A stretch of 47,943 bases of DNA from Planctomycetota bacterium (lineage in GTDB: Bacteria; Planctomycetota; UBA1135; GCA-002686595), in assembly GCA_028278425.1 (NCBI GenBank), contig JANQEJ010000078.1, forward strand, positions 1 through 47,943. The letters are read 5' to 3'. This document shows, in pieces, positions 9,389-15,710 of the stretch. The notes beneath the pieces were generated by a model. It was not told the origin of the DNA. It saw only the letters and a list, made by a program, of their open reading frames with translations, and did not search any database. Numbering within the stretch: the first letter of the stretch is position 1; the number at the start of each line of letters is the position of its first letter. Made by a program: the position numbers and the translations under genes.

Positions 9389-9806
9389 GCGTCTTGCGCG
9401 GCGAGAGCTGGTGTACGAGGTACGCCAGCACCCACGCGCAGGACGTCGCGACGTGCACGACGATCCAGACGTCCTTCCACCCCTCGCTCACCGTGAGCTG
9501 GACCAGGTATCCCGACGCGATCATCGGAAAGACGACCGCGGTCAGCGTCAGTCCCATCCTCCGCCGCGCCCGGAAGCCGCTGCGCACGCGCTTCCAGACG
9601 TGCTCGCGCCACACCAACCCGACCGAGAACACGACGAGCGGGGCGAACAGGATGTGCAGGTAGAGGAGGTCCGGCTGCCACGGATGATTGACGACGGAGA
9701 ACTCGTCCGGCGGCTCGGCGAAGTAGCGCATCCACCCGTAGACGACCCCGGTGCCGCCGACGAGGAGGTTGGAGACGTGGGCGAACCAGGCCTCGCCGCG
9801 GGTCAT
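9378..9806 (-). CDS. Small four-TM histidine-rich membrane protein, putative cytochrome b-type electron carrier
   Basis: A 142-aa integral membrane protein with about four hydrophobic helices (residues 9-27, 48-65, 85-103, 113-132). Histidines at 10, 51, 118 and 132 lie in or at the ends of helices and are good candidates for axial haem ligands; H41 and H69 are also present. Small 4-TM b-type cytochromes of this kind often feed electrons to flavinylated extracytosolic proteins. No family is named with certainty. It is the last gene of a three-gene operon: its ATG overlaps the FMN-binding gene's stop as ATGA (9803-9806), implying translational coupling and a joint function. Its 3' end overlaps the convergent kinase gene by 11 bp. 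Haem binding is inferred from histidine placement only; a structural subunit without haem is the alternative. Confidence 0.62.
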   Translation of the reverse strand: MTRGEAWFAHVSNLLVGGTGVVYGWMRYFAEPPDEFSVVNHPWQPDLLYLHILFAPLVVFSVGLVWREHVWKRVRSGFRARRRMGLTLTAVVFPMIASGYLVQLTVSEGWKDVWIVVHVATSCAWVLAYLVHQLSPRKTLNP

Positions 9807-10396
9807 CCCCTCTTCTTGGCGGGGAAGAGCACCTCGTGCAACGCGAGGGTGCGACGCGCGGCTTTCGTGGTCGCGGTCGCGGTGAGCGTCGCGCCGGTCA
9901 CACCCTTGATGTCCCCCTTGAGGCTCAGCTTCGAGTCGAGCTTCTTGCCGACGAACTGCGCGTACCACTTGGTGCGCGGAACGTAGTCGAGCGGCTCGGC
10001 GAAGGACAGGAGCTCGAAGCGCTGGATCGTCCGCTCCGGGCCGACGACGAACATCACCACTTCGCGCAGCGAGCGCACCACGTGGGCGTCGAAGTACGCG
10101 GTGCCGACCAGCTTGCCGTCGCGTCGGGCCTCGTAGACGTAGACCACGCGGCTCTCGACGTCGACGCCTTTGCCGGCCAATTTCGAGGCTTGCTTGCGCT
10201 CCTCCTCGGAGAGGAAGCGGGTCTTGCGCTCGATCTCGCACTTGGGGAACGCGAGCTTCAGCGCCTCGTCCTGGGTGAGGAACACCTTGCCCTTTCCGCC
10301 GCTGGTGGGGGCGGACGCCGGCGCGGGGAGCGGCCCCGACGGCGGGCCGCCGGCGGCCAGCGCGATGAGGATCGTGGCGAGAAGCGTCGGGTTCAT
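9803..10396 (-). CDS. Periplasmic FMN-binding domain protein with ApbE flavinylation motif
   Basis: A 197-aa protein with an N-terminal hydrophobic signal or anchor (residues 4-16), a Pro/Ala/Gly linker, then one FMN-binding domain of the NqrC/RnfG type. The conserved motif DIKGVTGATLTA (162-173) matches the ApbE target consensus, and Thr170 is the expected site for FMN attachment through a phosphoester-threonyl bond. Preceding strands (VYVYEARRDGKLVGTAYFDA, then MFVVGPERTIQRFELL) also fit the fold. It should act outside the cytoplasmic membrane as a one-flavin electron carrier. It sits 8 nt after the ApbE-porin gene, whose enzyme domain would be its flavin transferase, and overlaps the downstream membrane protein by 4 nt. 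Electron donor and acceptor are not known. Confidence 0.85.
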   Translation of the reverse strand: MNPTLLATILIALAAGGPPSGPLPAPASAPTSGGKGKVFLTQDEALKLAFPKCEIERKTRFLSEEERKQASKLAGKGVDVESRVVYVYEARRDGKLVGTAYFDAHVVRSLREVVMFVVGPERTIQRFELLSFAEPLDYVPRTKWYAQFVGKKLDSKLSLKGDIKGVTGATLTATATTKAARRTLALHEVLFPAKKRG

Positions 10397-10404
10397 CGTT
10401 GAGG

Positions 10405-12696
10405 TTAGAAGACGAAGCCCATGCCCGCGTTCAGGCTGTCCACGCCCTGATCGCGGTCCTGGTACTCGATCTTGAAGATGATCTGGGGGATCGGTTGGGA
10501 GGCGACGCCGAAGGTGAGGATCTCCTCGTCGTTCGCCGGATCGGACAGGAACCCGGTCGGCACTTCGGCCTGCGTGTCGACGTGCTCCCAGCGGACGAAG
10601 GGCGAGACGGTCACCTCGCTCTCCGGATCGAGCCAGGTCATCACGTCGTAGCCGGCCTCGGCGTAGTAGCCCTCGAGCTCCTCGCCGACCGACGCGGCTC
10701 CGGTGAGCCCGAGCGCGGCGTTCAGCTTTTCGACGTCGTCGATCTCCGCCATGGCGGCCAGCGCGCGCAGCCACAGGCCGCCCGACTTGTACTCGCCGTG
10801 GAGCTCGTAGATCGTCGTGGCGTTGTCGCCAAAGCCCGCCTGATCCTGGTCGGAGTCGCCGTGGTACACCGAGCCGCCGACGATGACGCCGGGCGTGTCG
10901 ACGTAGTCGGCGCGCACCACGAGCGCGAAGTCGTCGGCCAGCGCCTCGCTGCCCTTCTGCCGGCCGCCGCGCAGGCCGGTGGCCTTGAAACCCGAGGAGT
11001 CGAGGCCGTTGACGAGGTAGGCGCGATAGGCGAAGCCCCCCACGTCGCCGAAGACGCCGGCGCCGTTCTCGCGCCACGTGCTCGGGATGATCACGCTCTC
11101 GGTCATCGGCCGGGTCGCCGAGAGGAACGTCGTGGGCTCGTGCATCTCGTTGAGGAAGCCCATCGGGATCAGCAGCAGCCCCCCGCGGGCGTTCACCTCT
11201 TCGCCCCATCCCAGGTAGTCGATCGTCGCGAACTCGACCGAGACGGAACCGCCGCCGCCGGTGCCGGCGTGCTCGAACTCGAACTCGGTGTTGAGCACCC
11301 AGTTCTCGTCGTACTTGAAGCCGAAGTAGAGGACCGCGCGGAGGAAGTCGATCTCATCCGTCATCGAGTTGCCGGCGAACGACTGGTAGAGCGCTTCGCC
11401 GTAGCCGCCGATCGAGAGCCCCTGGTCCTTCGAGTAGACCTTCGAGGCGGAGGGGCCGAGGCCGGAGAAGCTGTCGCCGATCGGCGGCACGATGTCGCCG
11501 AGGGTGAAGCGCTCGAACTCCTGGCCGAAGATCTCGAGCTGCTCGCGCATCTCGGCGTTCTCTTCCTCGAGCTTCTCGACGCGAGACTCGAGGTCGTCGT
11601 CGTCCCCCTGGGCCGGCGTGGTCGGCGCGTCGGCGCCCGCCTCGCGGGGGTCCGCGGCGGCAACCGCCGCGGGAGCGAGGAACGAGAGCTCGGCGCGATC
11701 TTGGATCGGGGCGAGCATGCCGCGCAACCCGGAGGTCGCGCGCCCGAGCACGGCGTCGCCGCGCGGCTCGAGCACCAGCGCCTCGATCCCGGGCCGCGCC
11801 TCGGCCCAGGCGAGAGCGGCGTCGGCGCCGAGGACGAAAAGCGCGGTGGAAAGGCAATCCGCCGTCGTCGCCTCGGCGGCCCAAACCGTCACGCTGCCGA
11901 AGTCGGCCACCGGACGCCCGGTGCGCGGGTCGAAGACGTGCGCGCCGCGCTCGCTGGTTCCCGTGGTGGCGAAAGAGCCCCGCGCGAGGGCGAATTCGAC
12001 CACCGCCCGGGCGCGGTCGCGCGGGTGCGCGATGGCGTAGGTCACGGGCTCGGGCGCGAGGGTGTCGTCGAGCACCGCCACCTGACCGCCGAGGTCCAGG
12101 CTCGCGCGCTCGATGCCCGCGGCGCGCAGCGCGGCGACCGCCGCGTCGAGGCCGACGCCCTTGCCGAAGCCACCCTCCTCGAGGCGCAGGTCGGCGTGCT
12201 TGCGGACGGCGGTCCGGCCGTCGAGCTCGAGGGCGGCGAAGCCGCCGACGGCGACCGCGCTCTCGAGCTCCGCCTCGGCCGGCTCGCGTCCCCCATCGCG
12301 CAGACCCCAGGCGTCGGCGATCCCACCGACGCCGGGGTCAAACGCACCCCCGATCGCCTTCCACCACACCCGTGCCCGGGCCAGGTCGTCGGCGAGCTCG
12401 GGAGAGAGCTCCGTCTTGCGTCCGACCGGCGCGCTGTTCAGCCGCGCCAGCTCGGAATCGTCGCCCCAGGTGGAGAGGCGAGCCTCGACCTCCTGGATCG
12501 CGCGCACGGCGGCCTCGCTGGCGAGGAGCGCGGCCTCGCGGGTCGGCGCCTCCACCTCGATGGCGAGGGACGTGCCCATCAGGCCGGCGAGGTTGCGTTG
12601 GACGGTCGATCGGTCGGTATCGTCGGCCTGCACGGGCACCAGGGACAGCGCGAGGGCCATCGCGCAGGGGGGGGCGCTCAACGTCATGCGGCGCAT
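10405..12696 (-). CDS. ApbE-type FAD:protein FMN transferase fused to outer-membrane porin-like beta-barrel
   Basis: A 763-aa fusion. Residues 1-24 form a signal peptide (possible cleavage VQA/DD). Residues about 33-320 are an ApbE flavin transferase with its signature elements: FGKG (177-180), LDLGGQ (200-205), ATTGTSER followed by HVFDPRTG (253-260), and TTADCLSTALFVLG (277-290) with the metal-site Asp280. After a Pro/Ala/Asp linker comes a short coiled coil (about 368-398) and from about 427 a phosphate-selective-porin-like barrel beginning SIGGYGEALYQ and ending in Phe763, the terminal aromatic expected for BAM insertion. ApbE proteins are usually about 300-350 aa and soluble or lipidated. 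The frame is continuous; an internal ATG at 11718 (M327) could start a separate porin, but MLAPIQDRAELSF is a poor signal-peptide start. First gene of the flavin operon; tandem palindromes lie just upstream. Confidence 0.85.
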   Translation of the reverse strand: MRRMTLSAPPCAMALALSLVPVQADDTDRSTVQRNLAGLMGTSLAIEVEAPTREAALLASEAAVRAIQEVEARLSTWGDDSELARLNSAPVGRKTELSPELADDLARARVWWKAIGGAFDPGVGGIADAWGLRDGGREPAEAELESAVAVGGFAALELDGRTAVRKHADLRLEEGGFGKGVGLDAAVAALRAAGIERASLDLGGQVAVLDDTLAPEPVTYAIAHPRDRARAVVEFALARGSFATTGTSERGAHVFDPRTGRPVADFGSVTVWAAEATTADCLSTALFVLGADAALAWAEARPGIEALVLEPRGDAVLGRATSGLRGMLAPIQDRAELSFLAPAAVAAADPREAGADAPTTPAQGDDDDLESRVEKLEEENAEMREQLEIFGQEFERFTLGDIVPPIGDSFSGLGPSASKVYSKDQGLSIGGYGEALYQSFAGNSMTDEIDFLRAVLYFGFKYDENWVLNTEFEFEHAGTGGGGSVSVEFATIDYLGWGEEVNARGGLLLIPMGFLNEMHEPTTFLSATRPMTESVIIPSTWRENGAGVFGDVGGFAYRAYLVNGLDSSGFKATGLRGGRQKGSEALADDFALVVRADYVDTPGVIVGGSVYHGDSDQDQAGFGDNATTIYELHGEYKSGGLWLRALAAMAEIDDVEKLNAALGLTGAASVGEELEGYYAEAGYDVMTWLDPESEVTVSPFVRWEHVDTQAEVPTGFLSDPANDEEILTFGVASQPIPQIIFKIEYQDRDQGVDSLNAGMGFVF

Positions 12697-12701
12697 GCTG
12701 G

Positions 12702-12718
12702 TTGAGACCGGGTCTCAA
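12702..12718. promoter_or_regulatory. Palindromic operator copy 1, upstream of the ApbE-porin operon
   Basis: TTGAGACCGGGTCTCAA is a perfect 8-1-8 inverted repeat. It ends five bases before the ATG of the ApbE-porin gene, so a bound dimeric regulator would block transcription or ribosome entry. It shares TTGAGA/TCTCAA arms with copy 2; the centres are 30 bp apart, close to three helical turns. The regulator is unknown. Confidence 0.65.
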
Positions 12719-12731
12719 AGTCAAGACGATT

Positions 12732-12748
12732 TTGAGATTCAGTCTCAA
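12732..12748. promoter_or_regulatory. Palindromic operator copy 2
   Basis: TTGAGATTCAGTCTCAA is an 8-1-8 inverted repeat with one mismatched pair and the same outer arms as copy 1. It overlaps the stop codon of the upstream kinase gene (12745-12747), so the operator pair occupies almost the whole 48-bp gap between the two genes. The size and layout resemble Fur, MarR or TetR operators, but the interior is not a Fur consensus. Confidence 0.6.
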
Positions 12749-13674
12749 CGAATCTCGCGCCGGACGGCGGCCCGACCGTCCCGCGTGTCGGGACCGCCGC
12801 CGAAGGCCTGCTCCACGCGCCACCAGATCCGGTGGGCCGGGGAGTGGCGCTCGAGGTCGGCCTGAACCGACCGCCACTCCTCCTTCCAGACCGCGTCGCC
12901 CAGGCCCACCCCGTACCCGGCGAGGAAGCGGCGGAGGTCCGTCCGCCAGAAGAAGCGCGCGCCGCGGCCCTCGCGGCGCAAAAGCGCGCGCAAGAGCCGA
13001 CGCAGGTTCCGGCGCCGCGCGGCCGCTTCGACCGGCCGTCGGAGCACCGCCCGGTCGAGGTCGAGCACCCATAAACGCGGCTCTTCCCCGGCGAGCGCGC
13101 CGTCGTTCAGCAGGAGGTTCCTGGGGTTCAGGTCGGGGTGCACCAGCCCGAAGGCGTGGAGCCGCCCGACGAACTCCCCCGCTCCTCTCACCGTCCGGCG
13201 CCGCCGCTCGAACGGCACGTCGCCGCCGCGCAACCGCTCCAACCACTCCGCCAGGTCGAGCGTGTCCTCGACGCGCCGGGTCACCAGATCGAGAAACCAC
13301 CCCCCCACCGGCGCGCGCAGCGCGCGGGCGGCGACGACGGTGGGCGTCGCGAGGCCTCCCTCGGCGAGCGCCGCCGAGACCTGAAGCTCCCGAAAGGGAC
13401 GCGCCGGGTCGGCGTAGCGGGCTCCGGTCATCCAGCGAAGCGCACCGCCGTGGTGGAAGCGACGAACGACCAAACGCTCCCCGTCGAGGTTGAGCTCGAA
13501 GAGCGGCCGTCGCCCGGAAAGGTCGCTCTGCTCCAACCGCTCGCCGCCGCCGGCGCCGTAACCGGCGGCCTCGAGAAGCTGCGCGTACTCGCGTCGGACG
13601 GCCAGAACTCCGCGCCGGTCCTCGCGAACGACGTAGTCGGCGGGCAGGTCGGCCGGAATGCGCGGGGCGCCCAT
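12745..13674 (-). CDS. Kdo/WaaP-family lipopolysaccharide core kinase-like protein
   Basis: A 309-aa protein of the atypical small-kinase group that phosphorylates Kdo or heptose of the LPS inner core at the cytoplasmic face of the inner membrane. The catalytic loop is HPDLNPRNLLL (H179, D181, N186) and the metal-binding element is VLDLDRA (D205, D207), both typical of KdkA/WaaP. The N-terminal lobe contains RLVVRRFHHGG and, later, FRELQVSAALAEGGLATP, matching the family's exchange from lobe to helix C. No signal peptide or TM is seen. It follows the KptA-like gene by 28 bp and probably shares its transcript; its stop lies inside operator copy 2. The exact sugar target is not readable from sequence. 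Confidence 0.8.
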   Translation of the reverse strand: MGAPRIPADLPADYVVREDRRGVLAVRREYAQLLEAAGYGAGGGERLEQSDLSGRRPLFELNLDGERLVVRRFHHGGALRWMTGARYADPARPFRELQVSAALAEGGLATPTVVAARALRAPVGGWFLDLVTRRVEDTLDLAEWLERLRGGDVPFERRRRTVRGAGEFVGRLHAFGLVHPDLNPRNLLLNDGALAGEEPRLWVLDLDRAVLRRPVEAAARRRNLRRLLRALLRREGRGARFFWRTDLRRFLAGYGVGLGDAVWKEEWRSVQADLERHSPAHRIWWRVEQAFGGGPDTRDGRAAVRREIR

Positions 13675-13702
13675 GCCGCGGGGTGACGGTGGGAGCGTGC
13701 CG

Positions 13703-14845
13703 CTAGAGCCCGGCGCCGAAGCCGCCGTCGTCGGGCTTCGCCTCCTCGGGCTCCGGCTTGGGTTCCGGCTTGGGTTCGGCTTTGGGGGCAGGCGGAGCTT
13801 CGCGTTCGCGCGGCTTCTCCGGCGCGGGAGCCGGGGTCTCGAACAGCCCCGCGCCGAAGGCCGCCGACGGCTCCGGCGAGCGCTTGCCCGTCAGGACGGG
13901 GGCTTCGCGCTTGTCTTCCCGCGTGGGGGTTGCGGCCGGGGCCCGGCCTTCGCCACGATCGCCGCGGCGGTCGTCCCGATCGTCGCGCCGACCTCCGCGG
14001 CCGCGGTCGCCCCGTCCTCCGCGGTCGTTTCGATCGCCGCGATCTCCCCTCTCGGGGCGGCGGCGCGAACGGCCGCGGCCGCCGCGTTCCTCGCCGCCTC
14101 CGCGCCCGTTCGAGCTCGAGCTCGGCGGGGCCGCCGCGATCTCGACCTCCTCGGACTCGCGGGATCGCTCGCGATCGCGGTCCCGGCCGCGGCCGCCCCG
14201 TTCGTCGCGGCGTCCGCGCCCACGCCCCCCGCGCCGGGAATCGCGGTCGCGCCGGTCGTCGCGGCGCCCCCGCGGCGGCGGCGGTTCACCGTCGTCGTAC
14301 GTCTCGCCGATCTCGATGAGATGCGTCGGCACCTCCTCGGCCAGGAAGAGCGAGCGCCGGTCGTAGAAGTTGATGCCCTCCTCCCAGGCGTCGAGCGCTC
14401 GGATGGTGAGCACGGTGTACTCGCGCGACGCGCGCCGTCCGGCGTCGCGCGCATCGCTCTCGGAGAGCGCGAGGTGGACGAAACGCCGACGCCCCCCGCG
14501 CAGCCCGAAGCGCTGCGCGCGTTCCGCGTCCCGCGACGGGATGGCGAGATAGAGAAGCTCCGGCGGCTTCGAGGACTTGCCCGGCTCGACCGGGATCGAA
14601 TGTCCGTACAGCGCGCGAATCGTGTTCCCCTGGATCTCGTAGCGCACCCGGTCGCCCGATTCGACGGCGGCTTCGACGTCCTCCAGCACCACGCTCTCCC
14701 CCAGCCGCTCGTTCAGAGCGCGGATGACCTCGTCGACGTCGGCGAAGCCGTAGGCGTCGACCTCGACGTCGAACTTCTCCGGTTGGTGGCGGAGCATGTA
14801 GGCGAGCGAGCGGGTAATTCGTTCGATCAAGGCGGGATGCGTCAT
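13703..14845 (-). CDS. kptA: RNA 2'-phosphotransferase (KptA/Tpt1 family) with long Arg/Gly/Asp-rich tail
   Basis: A 380-aa protein. Residues 1-182 are a KptA/Tpt1 domain, which removes an internal RNA 2'-phosphate using NAD+. Visible are SLAYMLRHQPEKFDVEVD with Arg19-His20, the winged-helix signature GFADVDEVIRAL, NTIRALYGHS with Arg77, and VHLALSESDARDAGRR with Arg137/138, matching the catalytic Arg-His-Arg-Arg set. The usual LYHGT motif reads LYLAI, so the NAD pocket differs. Residues about 185-380 are low-complexity: many RGG, DRGG and RDR repeats, then Lys/Pro/Glu repeats, with the pentapeptide FGAGL occurring near residue 338 and again at the very end. KptA proteins are normally about 180-220 aa, so this RNA-binding-like tail is unusual. 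Base composition stays like its neighbours. It heads a two-gene unit with the LPS-kinase-like gene. Confidence 0.85.
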   Translation of the reverse strand: MTHPALIERITRSLAYMLRHQPEKFDVEVDAYGFADVDEVIRALNERLGESVVLEDVEAAVESGDRVRYEIQGNTIRALYGHSIPVEPGKSSKPPELLYLAIPSRDAERAQRFGLRGGRRRFVHLALSESDARDAGRRASREYTVLTIRALDAWEEGINFYDRRSLFLAEEVPTHLIEIGETYDDGEPPPPRGRRDDRRDRDSRRGGRGRGRRDERGGRGRDRDRERSRESEEVEIAAAPPSSSSNGRGGGEERGGRGRSRRRPERGDRGDRNDRGGRGDRGRGGRRDDRDDRRGDRGEGRAPAATPTREDKREAPVLTGKRSPEPSAAFGAGLFETPAPAPEKPREREAPPAPKAEPKPEPKPEPEEAKPDDGGFGAGL

Positions 14846-14935
14846 GGCGGCGGGGTCGATCGGCGCGGTTTTGGCCCGGGGGAGGGGGAAAGATTCTAGC
14901 GTCGGCGCGCCCGGTTGCCGACCGCCTTGCCCCCT

Positions 14936-15706
14936 CTAGGAACGCAGCCAGCCCGAGAGCCACTCGCCCCAGGGCGCCGCGATCGCCGGCTGGATCGCCA
15001 GACCGGCCAGGAGCAGGAGGCCCCCGGCGACGAGCATCCGCCGCCGCGTGCCCGCGAGGTCGCGGAGCGGCGTGGGGTCGGCGAGCGCCGCGGCGCAGAG
15101 GAGAAGACCCAAGAGCTGAATCACCGCGAAGGGCGCGAGCCCGGCGAGCGCGGCGGCCACCGGATCGGCGCCGCGCTCCACCGCGCGCTCGGCGAACCAG
15201 GCGGCCCCCCCGCCGAGCGTCCCCACGCCGAGAGCGAGCCCGAGGAGCGTTCCGAGCCCCAGGGCGGGACGCGCCACCGCGATGAGGACGATTGCGATCA
15301 CCGCGTTGCGCAGCGTCGCGCCCACCACGTCGACGTCCGACCCGCCCACCAGGAGGCCGAGTTCGCCGTCGACGTACGGGCGCGCGAGGAGCAGGCGCGG
15401 CGCGATCGCCGCAAACGAGTCGGTGTGCGCCGCGGCGAGCGGAGCGAGCACGATCCCGAAGCACCAGGAGACCGACGTGAAGGCCGCGAGCCCGGAGCGC
15501 CCGCGCCGCAGCAGCGCGAGGTACAGCGGGGCGTAAAGCGTGGTCGCGACCAGCGCGTTCAATCCCGGGAGCTTGCTGGCGATACCGAGCCACGTGCCGG
15601 CGAACCCGGCGGCGAGGGCGAGAGCCCAGGCGACCTCGGGTTGATCCCACGGCAACCCGCGGCGGCGCGCGGGCTCGTATTGAGGTTGCGCGGGCTCGGG
15701 CTCCAC
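14936..15706 (-). CDS. Hypothetical polytopic membrane protein
   Basis: A 256-aa protein with a short Pro/Gln/Glu-rich cytoplasmic head, then about six hydrophobic helices, for example WALALAAGFAGTWLGIA, GLAAFTSVSWCFGIVLAPLAA, AVIAIVLIAVARPALGLG, AFVIQ-like helix near residue 195, and a last one around LVAGGLLLLAGLAIQPAIAA. I do not recognise a family. It starts 4 nt after the stop of the dicarboxylate symporter gene, so the two are almost certainly co-transcribed and may work together. No catalytic or metal-binding motif stands out. After its stop, the roughly 90 bp to the KptA-like gene contain no further gene. Confidence 0.7.
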   Translation of the reverse strand: MEPEPAQPQYEPARRRGLPWDQPEVAWALALAAGFAGTWLGIASKLPGLNALVATTLYAPLYLALLRRGRSGLAAFTSVSWCFGIVLAPLAAAHTDSFAAIAPRLLLARPYVDGELGLLVGGSDVDVVGATLRNAVIAIVLIAVARPALGLGTLLGLALGVGTLGGGAAWFAERAVERGADPVAAALAGLAPFAVIQLLGLLLCAAALADPTPLRDLAGTRRRMLVAGGLLLLAGLAIQPAIAAPWGEWLSGWLRS

Positions 15707-15710
15707 GCGA

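Noticed and set aside
10405..11718. Porin as a separate gene starting at the internal ATG (11718)
   Set aside because: The frame is continuous with ApbE, and the would-be signal peptide lacks a basic n-region. Kept as an alternative, not as the call.
12702..12748. Canonical Fur box
   Set aside because: Size and 7-1-7 style fit, but the interior bases (GACC/GGTC) do not match the Fur consensus; the regulator is left open.
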